DNA of 64,000 nucleotides from Halobaculum sp. XH14 (GCF_032116555.1 NZ_CP134949.1:2790001-2854000), one strand, 5' to 3'; counted from the stretch's first letter, positions 52,291-61,818 are shown. Program-made: numbers and translations. The notes: generated from the sequence alone by a model not told the origin.

Positions 52291-52321
52291 ACCCGGGTCA
52301 CGGCGCCCCGGTTTCGGAATC

Positions 52322-52328
52322 CTTATTT
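52322..52328 (+). promoter_or_regulatory. TATA box of tRNA-Thr
   Basis: CTTATTT, 30-36 bp before the first tRNA base, in otherwise GC-rich sequence. Confidence 0.6.
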
Positions 52329-52357
52329 CCGTCATGCCGGTATCACCGTATGCGAGC

Positions 52358-52430
52358 GCCGGTGTAGCTCAGCTGGCAGAGCGATTCCTTCGTAAGGAAT
52401 AGGCCGAGGGTTCAAATCCCTCCATCGGCT
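52358..52430 (+). tRNA. tRNA-Thr (anticodon CGU)
   Basis: 73 nt without encoded CCA. The acceptor arms GCCGGTG and CATCGGC pair with one G-T; the D arm is GCTC-AGCTGGCA-GAGC; the anticodon arm ATTCC-TTCGTAA-GGAAT puts CGT at positions 34-36; the T arm is GAGGG-TTCAAAT-CCCTC; the discriminator is T. No intron. A TTTT run follows directly (52430-52434) and may terminate transcription. It reads the ACG codon, which is frequent in such GC-rich genomes. Confidence 0.95.
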
Positions 52431-52500
52431 TTTCCACGTCGCTTTTCCGGGGGAGGTGCCCGTTTGCCTCTCGGTGTTCACGCCCGTTTTTCGATGAAAT

Positions 52501-52519
52501 CCGGTAGAGGGATTTGAAC
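52501..52519 (-). repeat. inverted fragment of the tRNA-Thr 3' end
   Basis: CCGGTAGAGGGATTTGAAC matches the reverse complement of tRNA positions 52410-52428 at 17 of 19 bases, including an exact run of 13. It lies 71 bp beyond the tRNA. Such fragments often mark former integration sites; here the orientation is inverted and no integrase is present. Confidence 0.55.
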
Positions 52520-52605
52520 GGTAAGAGGGGAGGGCCGAAGGAGTGCAGGGTCCGCGCTACCGTCTCGACGCCGCGAATCCGTCAGGAGGGCCGAACCGTC
52601 AGGGG

Positions 52606-53313
52606 TTACTCCTCGAGCGTCACCGAGAACTCGCCGGCCGGCTCGACGGAGAGCCAGCCGACGTCACCCGGGATGGAAACGTCCGTCGTCGTCTCGACCG
52701 CCTCGGTCCCGTACACCGAGAGGGCGGCGATCGCACCCGAGGCGTCACGGACCGCGACGGTGTTGGTGCCACCGCCCGCCGCCGTCACCGACAGCGTCCG
52801 CGCGGCAGAGAAGTCGATCGGCCCGTCGACGGCCGGGGTGGTTCCCTCGAACGCGACGGGCCACTGGGTCTGGACCTCACCCAGCGCGTAGCGGGGCTGC
52901 TGGACGACCTCGGCGGACCACTGGCCCGCCGCGCCGGCGGTGAGCGTGCACTCACCCGGCGAGAGCGCGAGCGCGTACGTGCCGGTCCACGCCGCGTCGT
53001 GCTCCCGGCGCAGGTCGAGCTGGGTCCCGTCTGCGTCCGCGATCGTCACGGCGAAGCGCCCCGCGCTCTCGTGTCCGAGCCGGAGCACCGTCGGCCCCTC
53101 GCGTTCGACCCGGAACTCCTTCGTGACGTCCGCGCCCGCCCCCGAGAACGACGTCTCGACGGGCCCGGACCCGTCCGGCGTCGACCCGGGCGTCGACCCC
53201 GGCGTGCCGGTAGGCCGGCCGGACTGGTTCGATGACGCGGTAACGCTTCCCATACCGCCGACGATACTCGTCAGGGCTGCACCGCCTGTCAGAAGGTACT
53301 GGCGTCGGTCCAC
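52606..53313 (-). CDS. secreted protein of unknown function (paralogue 1)
   Basis: 235 residues from GTG 53313. A Tat-like signal (MDRRQYLLTGGAALTSIVGG) is followed by a Thr/Pro/Gly linker and a beta-rich domain (VETSFSGAGADVTKEFRVEREGPTVLRL; SVEPAGEFSVTLEE at the end). It aligns along its whole length with the next minus-strand protein (53751-54470): shared features are the VETS/IETS-SGTGA entry, VVQQP-YAL/LVQQPLYEL, GPIDFSA-RTLS and DVGWLSV blocks. The two-block fold resembles exported carbohydrate- or ligand-binding beta-sandwiches, but no family is recognised. Confidence 0.75.
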   Translation of the reverse strand: MDRRQYLLTGGAALTSIVGGMGSVTASSNQSGRPTGTPGSTPGSTPDGSGPVETSFSGAGADVTKEFRVEREGPTVLRLGHESAGRFAVTIADADGTQLDLRREHDAAWTGTYALALSPGECTLTAGAAGQWSAEVVQQPRYALGEVQTQWPVAFEGTTPAVDGPIDFSAARTLSVTAAGGGTNTVAVRDASGAIAALSVYGTEAVETTTDVSIPGDVGWLSVEPAGEFSVTLEE

Positions 53314-53361
53314 ACGTGGGACCAGTACGCGTCCGATAAAATCCGTATCGCCGGCTTGGGG

Positions 53362-53399
53362 ACTGGTAACCGCGTTCTACTTCCCCGCTTGTGACCAGT
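53362..53399 (-). promoter_or_regulatory. ACTGGT/ACCAGT inverted-repeat element, paralogue 1
   Basis: ACTGGT (53362-53367) and ACCAGT (53394-53399), 32 bp start to start, 49 bp upstream of GTG 53313. The same arms, spacing and flanking GGTTGG-like bases occur before paralogue 2. Confidence 0.6.
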
Positions 53400-53750
53400 T
53401 TTCCGGACGAGGTGACCCGAGCCCGTCCGCGCCGGGCGTGCCCGACGACTCGCCGACGCGTCCCCCGTGGCAGGTCGTACGACCCCGTTACCGAACTGAT
53501 GACCCCGATATCGAACCGGTAACGCCGGCGTTCCGGGGCGCGCCGGCCGCGGTCCGGTCGGGACGGCGATCCGGGTCAAGCTCTCGTCGACACGCTCGCT
53601 CGACCGCCCGGTTCAGGACGTCGGTAGAGGGGCCGTACTCCCCATGTGCGCTGGGACGCCACGAGCGGTCGGCGTCGCCCACGACCGCCCGACGTCAGGG
53701 CGAGCATCCGCGCGCGTCACCGCCGACGATCCGGCTCGTTCCGGCGTCGG
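53400..53750. other. intergenic region between the two paralogues
   Basis: About 350 bases. A 64-codon minus-strand frame (53488-53682) begins MGDADRSWRPSAHGEYG, but it has no recognisable motif, so it is not called as a gene. No repeats seen besides the element before paralogue 1. Confidence 0.4.
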
Positions 53751-54470
53751 TCACTCGACCGAGAGCGTGTAGGACCCGCCGTCGGTGTCGACCGAGAGCC
53801 AGCCGACGTCCTGGGCGATCGAAATTTCGATGCTCGTCTCGACGGGCGACGTCTCGTTCACGAGCACGCTCAGCCGCTCGCCGGAGGCGTCATGGAGGAT
53901 GAGGACGTTGTGATCCTCGCCGTCGGACGTGAACGAGAGCGTCCGGGGCGCGGAGAAGTCGATCGGCCCGTACAGCTGCGGGGACGAGCCCTCGAACTCG
54001 ACCGGCGGCGTCGTCCCGACGTCCGCGAGCTCGTACAGCGGCTGCTGGACCAGGGTGATCGACCAGCTCCCGCCGGCCTGAACCCGGAGTTCGTACGCGC
54101 CCGGCTCGATGTCGTACGCCAGTTCGCCCGACCACGGGCCGGTGTAGTTCACGGTTCGCTCGATCCGCGTGCCGTCGGCGTCGACGACGTCGACGACGAA
54201 GCTCCCCGACCCGCCGTGGCGCATGTCGAAGACGATGGGGCCGCGGCGTTCGATCCGCACGTCGAGGCCGACGGTCGCGCCGGTGCCCGAGTAGCTGGTC
54301 TCGATCGGCTCCGTCCCGTCGGGGCCTCCGTCCTGCCGGCGACTCACCGGCGGTCGTCCGTGGCTGCCCTCGGTCGGTCGAGCGGTGGCGGCGGCCGTCG
54401 CCGCCCCGACACCGCCGAGAAGCCCCGAGACGACGGCACCGCCGGTCAGGAGACACTGGCGTCGATCCAT
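53751..54470 (-). CDS. secreted protein of unknown function (paralogue 2)
   Basis: 239 residues from ATG 54470. A Tat-like signal (MDRRQCLLTGGAVVSGLLGG), a disordered linker (RPPVSRRQDGGPDGTEP) and the same beta-rich domain as paralogue 1 (IETSYSGTGATVGLDVRIERRGPIVFD; LVQQPLYELADV; GPIDFSAPRTLSF; AQDVGWLSV). Cys6 within the signal is unlikely to be a lipobox. Tandem duplication of an ancestor, with the upstream control element kept, is inferred. Function unknown. Confidence 0.75.
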   Translation of the reverse strand: MDRRQCLLTGGAVVSGLLGGVGAATAAATARPTEGSHGRPPVSRRQDGGPDGTEPIETSYSGTGATVGLDVRIERRGPIVFDMRHGGSGSFVVDVVDADGTRIERTVNYTGPWSGELAYDIEPGAYELRVQAGGSWSITLVQQPLYELADVGTTPPVEFEGSSPQLYGPIDFSAPRTLSFTSDGEDHNVLILHDASGERLSVLVNETSPVETSIEISIAQDVGWLSVDTDGGSYTLSVE

Positions 54471-54842
54471 GGGGCATGGCTCTCGTGGCCAGGCAAATCG
54501 CTGCCGCCGGGTTGGTGACTGGTCGGTCCGGACTGCGTTCACCCTGTCGACCAGTTTCCCGCAAGAACGGCCATCGGATCGACCGGCTACGGACACGTCG
54601 GTACCGACGGCGGAGGGATGCTCGCCGGCCGTGCGTACGTTCGTCGTTCGATGCGTGCCAACGTGCCCGGCGGTGAGACGACCAGTCGGCGTCCGGCGTC
54701 GAGAGCCGACGGCTCGACGTCCGCCGATCCGGCGTCCGCCGGTGAGCCGACGGCTCGACGGCAGCCGGCGAGGATTCACACGACGGTACGGGAGCCATAA
54801 CAAGGGAGGCGACCGGCGTGGGGTCCCCTACGCGGATCACGC
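54471..54842. other. promoter-side gap between paralogue 2 and the GNAT gene
   Basis: About 370 bases. Besides the inverted-repeat element at 54518-54555 it holds two copies of GAGCCGACGGCTCGACG (54703-54719 and 54744-54760), each nearly self-complementary. No credible ORF. Confidence 0.5.
54518..54555 (-). promoter_or_regulatory. ACTGGT/ACCAGT inverted-repeat element, paralogue 2
   Basis: ACTGGT (54518-54523) and ACCAGT (54550-54555), with the same 32-bp offset as before paralogue 1 and 48 bp from ATG 54470. The two 38-bp blocks also share flanking and internal bases (GCGTTC, GACCAGTTT-CC). Confidence 0.6.
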
Positions 54843-55934
54843 ATGGAGGGAAACACGATCCGGTGGTATCGAGCCGACGATCGGGAGCGGTATCTCGACC
54901 TGCACGAGGACGTGCTGGGGGAGCGACCGCGGGGGGAGGACTGGTTCGAGTGGAAGTACGAGTCGAACCCCTACGTGGATCACGTCCCGATCGTCCTCGC
55001 GGAGCACGAGGGCGAGCTCGTCGGGGCCCGCTCGTTCTTCGCCCTCCCGATGTCGGTCGGCCGCCGGCGGCACGCCGCGCTGCAGCCGTGCGACACGATG
55101 GTCCGGCGGGCCCACCGGCGCCGGGGACTGTTCACCCGCATGACCGAGGAGGCGATCGACCGGTACGAGCGCGAGGAGCCGGCGTTCTTCTTCAACTTCC
55201 CGAACGAGGCGACCCTCTCGGGCAACCGGAAGCTCGGCTGGCGAGTCGTCGGGCAGGACCCCCGACACTACCGCATCGAGGACGTCGGGACGCTCGTCGC
55301 GTCCAGGACCGACAACCCGGGACTCCGGCTGGCTGGAGCCGTCTCGACGCCCGTCGTCGCCGGCTACAACCGGCTCCGGCAGGCGATGGCGTCGAGGTCG
55401 TCCGACGTGTCGGTGCGGCGGGCGTCGGGCGTGCCTGCCGACGCGCTCGCGTCGATCTACCGACGGCGAGTGCCGGAGGCGATCCACACCGTCCGGGACC
55501 GACCGTTCTATCGGTGGCGCTTCGAGAACCCCGACTGGGCGTACACGACGTACGTGACCGAGGGCGACCCCGACCCGGTCGGGATGGTCGTCGCCGTCCC
55601 GCGAAACGGGGCCGGCGTGAGCGAGGGCGTGACCCGGGTCGTCGACGTGGTCCCGCTCCGTGGCGACGAGCGGACCGAGCAAGTCGCCGCGCTGCTCGAT
55701 CGGGTCCAGTCGGACAACGCGGACTCGGAACTGTTCGTCGCCCCCTCGGGCGTGCTGGATCGGACGCTCCTCCGGCGGTTCGGGTTCCGCCGCGACGACC
55801 GCGCACCCGTCTCGTACCTGAAGCAGCCGCGGATGCACGCCGTCCGGTCGCTGTCGGCCTGGGAGATCGAGGGGCTGGACGTGACGCGACCGGAGAACTG
55901 GCGGATGACGTTCGCGGAGCTCGACACCGGGTAG
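54843..55934 (+). CDS. GNAT-family N-acetyltransferase
   Basis: 363-residue protein with an N-terminal GNAT domain (WYRADDRERYLDLHEDVLG; GARSFFALPMSVGRRRHAALQPCDTMVRRAHRRRGLFTRMTEE, the latter holding the Q/RxxGxG/A-like CoA loop at about 88-98) and a second GNAT-like half (RPFYRWRFENPDWAYTTYVTEGDPD). This two-domain form is common in haloarchaeal surface-glycan regions. It lies 125 bp before an AlkP-superfamily gene; both may act on an envelope polymer, but that is inference. Confidence 0.83.
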   Translation: MEGNTIRWYRADDRERYLDLHEDVLGERPRGEDWFEWKYESNPYVDHVPIVLAEHEGELVGARSFFALPMSVGRRRHAALQPCDTMVRRAHRRRGLFTRMTEEAIDRYEREEPAFFFNFPNEATLSGNRKLGWRVVGQDPRHYRIEDVGTLVASRTDNPGLRLAGAVSTPVVAGYNRLRQAMASRSSDVSVRRASGVPADALASIYRRRVPEAIHTVRDRPFYRWRFENPDWAYTTYVTEGDPDPVGMVVAVPRNGAGVSEGVTRVVDVVPLRGDERTEQVAALLDRVQSDNADSELFVAPSGVLDRTLLRRFGFRRDDRAPVSYLKQPRMHAVRSLSAWEIEGLDVTRPENWRMTFAELDTG

Positions 55935-56059
55935 GGACGGGAAGACACCCGATGTGGACCCCGAGCCGCTCGGTCGTCCCGGGATAGCCGGACGTTACGC
56001 GAGGTAACGGGATCGATAACAATGCGGTTGGTCCGGGCAGTGCCACCACGAACGACACC

Positions 56060-57670
56060 ATGACTGACGACAACGGTTCCGACGGCTCGACGCGCGCGTT
56101 CGTCCTCGGGCTCGACGGCGTCCCGTGGGGGATGCTCCGAAAGTGGGCCGAACGGGGCGACCTCCCCGCGTTCGCCGAACTGCTGGAGACCGGGGCGGCA
56201 GGCCCCCTGGAGAGCACGACGCCCGCGACGACCCCGCTCGCGTGGCCCTCCATCGCGACCGGGACCAACGCGGACAAACACGGAATCTACGGGTTCCAGA
56301 AGCTCTCCCGGGACGGGACCCACCGGATGTACTCCAGCGACGACCTCCGCCAGCCCGCGCTGTGGGAGCGGCTCTCCCCGTCGATGGTCGGCAACGTGCC
56401 GATGACCTACCCCGCCCCCGAGATCGACGGCACCCTCGCGGCCGGGATGATGGCCCCGGGCGTCAACGACCGCTGGGGCCATCCCGACTCGTTCCTGGAG
56501 CGGGTCCGCGAGGAGATCCCCGAGTACCGGATCGGCCTCGAGTGGGAGCAGTACGGCGACCGGCCCGAGGAGTTCCGGGCGGAGCTCGCCGACCTGCTGG
56601 CCGCCCGACGGAAGCTGATGCGGCTCCAGATGGAGCGGGAGGACTGGCGGCTGTTCTTCTTCGTGTACACGGCCCCCGACCGCCTCCAGCACCTCGTCTG
56701 GGACGAGGACGTGCTGCTCGACCACTACGAACAGCTCGACGACATCCTCGGCGAGGTGATGGCGTACGCCGACCGGTTCGACGCGGCACTGTACGTCGTC
56801 TCAGATCACGGGTTCGGTCCCGTCGAGCAGTTCGTCTCCGTGCCGCTGATCCTCGAACGCGCCGGCCTGCTCGCCCGTCGTCGGGACTCGGGCAGTCGCG
56901 GGCGACTCGCCCGGCTCGGCGTCACCAAGGACGCCGTCCGGTCGTGGCTCGACCGCGTCGGCATCGAGGACCGCACGCTCGTGGACCACCTCCCCGAGTC
57001 GTTCGTCGATCGGGTGGCCCAGGAGATTCCCGGCGACCACGCGCTGTACGACATCGACCGAACCCGGACCGACGCGTTCGTCCACGGCCCCGGCAACGTG
57101 TACGTCAACGCGGCCGAGCGGTTCACCGACGGGCGGGTGGAGCCGGGCGACGTGGCGTCGGTCAAACGCGAGGTCGCGGAGCTGCTCGCGGACGTGCGTG
57201 ACCCGAAGACCGGCGAGCGGGCGCTGGTCGTCCACGACGGCGCGGAGCTGTTCCCCACCGACGAGCGGTCGCCCGACCTCGTCGTCAAGGGCCGGCCGGG
57301 CTACGAGTCCGCGACGTCGTTCAACGACGACGTGTTCGTCGACAGCGACGCCAAGGCGGCGAACCACCGCTCCGAGGGCGTCTTCTTCGCCCGGGGACCC
57401 GAGTTCGAGCCCGGCGGCGCGCCGACCGACGCGTCGGTCGTCGACGTCGCGCCGACGCTCCTGCACGCGCTCGGCGAGCCGGTGCCGGCCGAGATGGACG
57501 GCCGCGTCCTCACGGAGACGTTCGCCGACGGCTCCGGGCCCGCGGAACGGGCCGTCCGGATCGACGACGAGGACGACGCCACCCGACGGTCCCGCAGGGA
57601 GGAATCCACGGACGAGGAGGCGCGCGACGGCGTCGAGGACCGGCTGCGGGGGCTCGGATACATCGACTGA
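56060..57670 (+). CDS. alkaline phosphatase superfamily phosphodiesterase/pyrophosphatase-like protein
   Basis: 536-residue member of the AlkP superfamily (type I phosphodiesterase/nucleotide pyrophosphatase group). FVLGLDGVPWGMLRKW holds the first metal Asp; the catalytic Thr is in STTPATTPLAWPSIATGTNADKHGIYGF (about 52-80); FVYTAPDRLQHLVWD and VVSDHGFGP (about 247-255) give further metal ligands; FFARGPEF near 438 precedes the final region. No signal peptide or membrane helix, so cytoplasmic. The natural substrate is unknown. Related proteins flank polysaccharide and glycosylation genes in haloarchaea. Confidence 0.87.
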   Translation: MTDDNGSDGSTRAFVLGLDGVPWGMLRKWAERGDLPAFAELLETGAAGPLESTTPATTPLAWPSIATGTNADKHGIYGFQKLSRDGTHRMYSSDDLRQPALWERLSPSMVGNVPMTYPAPEIDGTLAAGMMAPGVNDRWGHPDSFLERVREEIPEYRIGLEWEQYGDRPEEFRAELADLLAARRKLMRLQMEREDWRLFFFVYTAPDRLQHLVWDEDVLLDHYEQLDDILGEVMAYADRFDAALYVVSDHGFGPVEQFVSVPLILERAGLLARRRDSGSRGRLARLGVTKDAVRSWLDRVGIEDRTLVDHLPESFVDRVAQEIPGDHALYDIDRTRTDAFVHGPGNVYVNAAERFTDGRVEPGDVASVKREVAELLADVRDPKTGERALVVHDGAELFPTDERSPDLVVKGRPGYESATSFNDDVFVDSDAKAANHRSEGVFFARGPEFEPGGAPTDASVVDVAPTLLHALGEPVPAEMDGRVLTETFADGSGPAERAVRIDDEDDATRRSRREESTDEEARDGVEDRLRGLGYID

Positions 57671-57718
57671 GCGGAATCTTCTCCCCGCCGACTTCCTCCC
57701 GAGAAGTCGTGACGCGCG

Positions 57719-59221
57719 CTACCGACCGGGGTCGGCGCGTTCGAGGCCGACGCGCTCGAGGTCGACGTGGGTCCGGATCAGTTCCGCGGCGGCGTCGAAC
57801 GGCGCGTGCTCGTCGGCCGACCGCGTCGGGCGGTCCGTCCCGGCCGCCGCGAACGCCGCGTCGAGGAACGCGTCGCGGGCGATCCGGTTCTCGAACAGCC
57901 CGTGGAGGTACGTGCCGAGGGCGCGCTCGGTCGCCGCGCTTCCCGGGCCGAGCGGCCGGTCCACGTCGCCGACCGGGATCGACTCGCCCATGTGGATCTC
58001 GTAGCCCGTCACCGTCCCGCGCGCGCCGGCGAGCGGGCCGCTCCCGTCGAGTTCGCGGGTCACCGCCTCGACCCGTTTGTCCGGGGAGAACCGGGTCTCG
58101 ACCGGGAGGAGTCCGAATCCCGCGAGGTCGTCCCGTCCGGTCGTCCCCTCGACGGCCGCGTTCGTGAGCCGCTCGCCGAGCAGCTGGTAGCCGCCACAGA
58201 GGCCGACGACCGGGCCCTCGAACGCCGCGAGCGCGTCGCCGAATCCGGCCTCACGGAGCGCGAGCAGGTCGTCGACGGTGTTTTTCGTCCCCGGGAGCAC
58301 CAGCGCGTCGGCCCCCGAGAGGTCGTCGTCGAGCGGGACGTAGGCGACGCGGACGCCTGGTTCCCGCGCCAGCGGTTCGAGGTCCGTGAAGTTCGAGACG
58401 CGGGGGAGCCGGGGGACCGCGACCGTCACCGCTCGGTCGGCGGCGACGCCGTCGTCCGCGCCCCGTACCGCGGTCCCTCCGGGGGCGGGCAGCGAGACGC
58501 TGTCCTCGGCCGGGAGTCCGGGGTCGTCGTACGGGAGGACGCCCACGACGGGGACGCCGGTCATCGACTCGAACTCCTCGATGCCGGGCGAGAGCAGGGA
58601 CACGTCGCCCCGGAACTTGTTGACGAGCGCGCCGACCACGCGCTCGCGGACGTCCCCGGGCAGGAGTTCGACCGTCCCGTAGAGGCTGGCGAACGCGCCG
58701 CCGCGCTCGATGTCGACCACCAGGAGCACGTCGGCGTCGGCGAACCTGGCGGTCTCGAGGTTCGCCAGGTCGCGGTCGTGGAGGTTGATCTCCGCGATGC
58801 TGCCGGCGCCCTCGGCGACGACGACGTCGTGCTCGGCCGCGAGGCGGTCGTGGGCGGCGGCCGCGGCACGACGCGCCCGCTCCCAGTGTTCGTCGTAGTA
58901 CGTCCCCGCCTCGTAGTGGCCGACCGCCTCGCCGTCGACGACGAGCTGGCTCTCCCGGTCGCCGCGGGGTTTGAGCAGCACCGGGTTCGTGTCGGTCGTC
59001 GGCGTGACCCGCGCGGCCCGGGCCTGGACGTACTGTGAGACGCCGATCTCGCCCCAGCCGCCCTCGGGGGTCGCGGCCGCCCGGGCGTTGTTGCTCATGT
59101 TCTGGGCCTTGAACGGCGCGACGGAGACGCCGCGGTCCGCGAGCAGCCGACAGAGGCCCGCGACGACGGTGCTCTTGCCGACGTGGCTCGCCGTCCCCGC
59201 GACGAGCAGCGTCCGCGTCAT
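57719..59221 (-). CDS. cbiP: adenosylcobyric acid synthase
   Basis: 500 residues from ATG 59221. Amidates side chains b, d, e and g of adenosylcobyrinate diamide. The N-terminal dethiobiotin-synthetase-like domain has [21 protein letters not shown] (P-loop, about 4-24) and [13 protein letters not shown]; the C-terminal triad glutamine amidotransferase has the catalytic cysteine in [13 protein letters not shown] (about 348) and the histidine in [10 protein letters not shown] (about 448). Upstream frames are ignored because [10 protein letters not shown] is the usual start. Last gene of the cobamide operon. Confidence 0.95.
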   Translation of the reverse strand: MTRTLLVAGTASHVGKSTVVAGLCRLLADRGVSVAPFKAQNMSNNARAAATPEGGWGEIGVSQYVQARAARVTPTTDTNPVLLKPRGDRESQLVVDGEAVGHYEAGTYYDEHWERARRAAAAAHDRLAAEHDVVVAEGAGSIAEINLHDRDLANLETARFADADVLLVVDIERGGAFASLYGTVELLPGDVRERVVGALVNKFRGDVSLLSPGIEEFESMTGVPVVGVLPYDDPGLPAEDSVSLPAPGGTAVRGADDGVAADRAVTVAVPRLPRVSNFTDLEPLAREPGVRVAYVPLDDDLSGADALVLPGTKNTVDDLLALREAGFGDALAAFEGPVVGLCGGYQLLGERLTNAAVEGTTGRDDLAGFGLLPVETRFSPDKRVEAVTRELDGSGPLAGARGTVTGYEIHMGESIPVGDVDRPLGPGSAATERALGTYLHGLFENRIARDAFLDAAFAAAGTDRPTRSADEHAPFDAAAELIRTHVDLERVGLERADPGR

Positions 59222-59291
59222 CGGGCACCGACCCCCCGCCGGTGCTGGCGCCCCGCGGTCCGAGCGCGACCGCCGAACCGAGCGCCGCGAG

Positions 59292-60044
59292 TCACGGCGC
59301 GAACACCTCCGCACGTCGGCCGGTGACGACGCCGTACTCCGCGTCCGCGACCGAGCCGGGACGCGCCCGCTCGGCGTACCGCGACTGCAGGCTGGCCCGC
59401 ACCGCGTCGCGGACGCAGGCGCGCGCCGCCGCGCCGACCGCCGTCGCGCTCCCGGCGAACGGTTCGGGCTCGCCGTCCGCGTCGCTGCCGACGACGACGG
59501 CGTCGGTCGTCGTCCCCGGCACGCCGGCCTCGGCGAGCAGCGTCGCCGTCTTCGCCTCGACCGCGACGCCGAGCAGCGTCGCCAGCCCCGCGTCGTCCAG
59601 CCGCCGCGTCGTCCCGACGACGACGTTGACCGTGCCGACATCGGGCGGGTCCGACGATTTGGTCGAATCGGGCGAATCGGCCGGACCGGTCAAGTCGGCG
59701 GATTCTGGCGCACCGTCCCCGCCGTCGCCGGCCGGCTCCATCGGCAGCGCCGCCGGGTTCGACAGGCCCGCGGTCGCGTACGCGACGGCCGGGTCGAGCC
59801 GCGCGCCCCTCGCGTGTCGCTGTTCGACGCCGGTGAGCAGCGTCGGCCCCGCCGCCTCGAACCCGGCGCGCTCGCGTCGGTGCTCGATGTACGCGTCGAG
59901 GTCGGTCCGGTCCCACCCCTCGGGCACCGTGACGTTGTACGCGGCGTCGGCGTCCGCGAACCCGCCGTCCCAGCCCGTCGAGAGCCAGGTCGTCCCCGGC
60001 CGGGCGAGTCGCAACACGCCGTCCGCGAGGGCCGTCTCAAACAT
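59292..60044 (-). CDS. cbiZ: adenosylcobinamide amidohydrolase
   Basis: 250 residues. Removes the aminopropanol arm of scavenged adenosylcobinamide to give adenosylcobyric acid. Family blocks are [25 protein letters not shown] (about 20-44), [66 protein letters not shown] and [14 protein letters not shown]. An acidic disordered insertion (about 103-135) interrupts the fold. It overlaps cobD by 8 bp. Its presence shows a salvage branch: the product re-enters the pathway at the CbiB step. Confidence 0.93.
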   Translation of the reverse strand: MFETALADGVLRLARPGTTWLSTGWDGGFADADAAYNVTVPEGWDRTDLDAYIEHRRERAGFEAAGPTLLTGVEQRHARGARLDPAVAYATAGLSNPAALPMEPAGDGGDGAPESADLTGPADSPDSTKSSDPPDVGTVNVVVGTTRRLDDAGLATLLGVAVEAKTATLLAEAGVPGTTTDAVVVGSDADGEPEPFAGSATAVGAAARACVRDAVRASLQSRYAERARPGSVADAEYGVVTGRRAEVFAP

Positions 60045-61056
60045 CCGAAAGCGCCTCCAGCAGCCGGTCGTTCTCCTCGGCCAGCCGGACGGCGACCCGG
60101 ACGTGCGAGTCGAGGTCGCGGAAGGTGGTGGCGTCCCGGAGCGCGATTCCCGAGTCGCGCGAGCGAGCGAGGACCGCCTCGACGTCCCGGTCGCCGACGT
60201 CGAGCAGGAGGAACGGCGCGCGCGAGGGGTGCACCGCGAACCGCTCCGCGAGGGTTGCTCGCAGCCGCTCGCGCTCCGTGCGAACCCGCTCGCGCGTGGC
60301 CGCGACGAAGTCGTCCCGCTCCATGCAGAACGCGCCCGTCGCGAGCGCGGGGGCGCTCACGTTCCAGGGCCGGCGCGCGGCACGCAGCGCCTCAAGCAGT
60401 TCCCCCGTGGCGACCGCAAAGCCCGTGCGGATGCCCGGCAGCCCGAACAGCTTCGTCAGCGAGCGGGCGACGACGACGCCCTCGGTTCCGGCCAGCGAGG
60501 GCAGGTCGGTGAAGCCGAGGAACGCCTCGTCGACGAGCAGCGGCGTCCCGGCCCCACGACAGCGAGCGGCGAACGCCGCGAGCGCGTCCGGGTCGGAGGC
60601 GTTCCCGGTCGGGTTGTTCGGCGTGCAGACGACCGCCAGCGCGTGTCCCGACGGATCGGCATCCAGAATCTCGTCCTGTGGGACGAACGTCGGCTCGCCG
60701 CCCCGGAGGCGCACCTCGCGGGCGTACTCGGCGAAGCTGGGGGCAGGCACCAGCGCGGAGTCGCCCTCCCCGACCGTCAGCGCGACAGTGAGCCGGATCG
60801 CCGCCAGCCCGCCCGGCGTCGGGACGACCCGTTCGGGCGCGCAGTCGACGTACTCCGCGGCGGCCTCCCGGAACGCCGTCGGCGGTTCGGCCGGGTACGA
60901 ACGCGAGCGCTCGAACGCGTCGCGGTAGACCGCCTCGACGCCGTCGGGCGTCCGCGGGTTCGTGTTCGCGCTGAAATCCAGCACGTCGGGGTCGTCGCTG
61001 CTCCCGTGTGGCTCGCGGCCGACCCGGCGGGCCGTCTCACGCCGCACGCGTGCCAC
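60037..61056 (-). CDS. cobD: L-threonine-O-3-phosphate decarboxylase-like aminotransferase
   Basis: 339-residue PLP enzyme of the HisC/CobD group. LDFSANTNPRTPDGV near residue 26 is the CobD-type start, VVCTPNNPTGNA (about 142-153), LLVDEAFLGF and the PLP lysine in VVARSLTKLFGLPGIRTGF (about 200) are intact. CobD makes (R)-1-amino-2-propanol phosphate, which CbiB attaches to the corrin ring. Context (cbiB, cobS, cobY) argues against histidinol-phosphate aminotransferase. GTG start at 61056; a second GTG is three codons inside. 183 bp separate it from cobY. Confidence 0.9.
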   Translation of the reverse strand: MARVRRETARRVGREPHGSSDDPDVLDFSANTNPRTPDGVEAVYRDAFERSRSYPAEPPTAFREAAAEYVDCAPERVVPTPGGLAAIRLTVALTVGEGDSALVPAPSFAEYAREVRLRGGEPTFVPQDEILDADPSGHALAVVCTPNNPTGNASDPDALAAFAARCRGAGTPLLVDEAFLGFTDLPSLAGTEGVVVARSLTKLFGLPGIRTGFAVATGELLEALRAARRPWNVSAPALATGAFCMERDDFVAATRERVRTERERLRATLAERFAVHPSRAPFLLLDVGDRDVEAVLARSRDSGIALRDATTFRDLDSHVRVAVRLAEENDRLLEALSDV

Positions 61057-61239
61057 CTCCCGTGAGTCGTGCGGGGGGGCGACGCGGCATCGCCGCCGAC
61101 GGGGGAAGGCGTTCGTGACGGTCGACTCGACCGATCATGTGGACACGCCTCCCATTCGCCCCCACCGACTGAAAGCTTGCGTGCGGACGCGCCGGTCCGA
61201 GGAAGGGACGCAGGCGGACGCCGGTCGACGGCACGCGCC

Positions 61240-61818
61240 TCACAGCAGCGCCTCCGCGACGCGGGCGTCCCGGCGACGGTTCACGTTGACCGTGAACCGG
61301 ACGTCGTCGGTCGTGAACGCGTCCTCCTCGTCGCCCGCGGCGACCACGTTGACGCCGGCGGGGAGCAGGTCCCGGTCGCCGTCGGTCAGCCTCGCGTCGA
61401 CGCTCACGCCCAGCGCCCGCTTGGCGGCGACGGGGACGCGGACGGCGAGCGAGTCGCCGGCGAACTCCCGGAGCACGGCGTCGACCGCGTCGCCGTCGAG
61501 CAGCGGGAGGTCCGCGGCGACCGTCAGGACGGGGCGCTCGACCCGCTCGAGGGCGTCCCCGAGGTCGGCGACGTAGCCCTCGCCCGGCGCGTCGATGATC
61601 GAGCAGTCGGCGTCCGCGCCGGCCGCGATCCGGTCGATATGGTCCCGTGTCCGGGGCGCGTGTGGGGAGACGACCGCGTGCGTCGTCTCCACGCGACCGT
61701 CGGCGAGCGCGTCGAGCACCCGGTCGACCATCGGGCGGCCGCCGACCTCGAAGAGGGGCTTTTCCGCGTCGGCGTCGAGGCGGGTCCCGCGCCCGCCACA
61801 CATCACGAGAGCGTCCAC
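61240..61818 (-). CDS. cobY: adenosylcobinamide-phosphate guanylyltransferase (archaeal CobY)
   Basis: 192 residues from GTG 61818. The nucleotidyltransferase signature CGGRGTRLDADAEKPLFEVGGRPMVDRV (about 7-34) and VLTVAADLPLLDGDAV (about 95-110) identify CobY, the archaeal replacement of CobU that transfers GMP to adenosylcobinamide phosphate but lacks the kinase function. It overlaps cobS by 16 bp. The frame is open far upstream, but those codons are antisense-like shadow of cobS. Confidence 0.92.
   Translation of the reverse strand: MDALVMCGGRGTRLDADAEKPLFEVGGRPMVDRVLDALADGRVETTHAVVSPHAPRTRDHIDRIAAGADADCSIIDAPGEGYVADLGDALERVERPVLTVAADLPLLDGDAVDAVLREFAGDSLAVRVPVAAKRALGVSVDARLTDGDRDLLPAGVNVVAAGDEEDAFTTDDVRFTVNVNRRRDARVAEALL

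Noticed and set aside
53488-53682. 64-codon minus-strand ORF between the paralogues
   Set aside because: Reads plausibly but has no motif, promoter or neighbour link.
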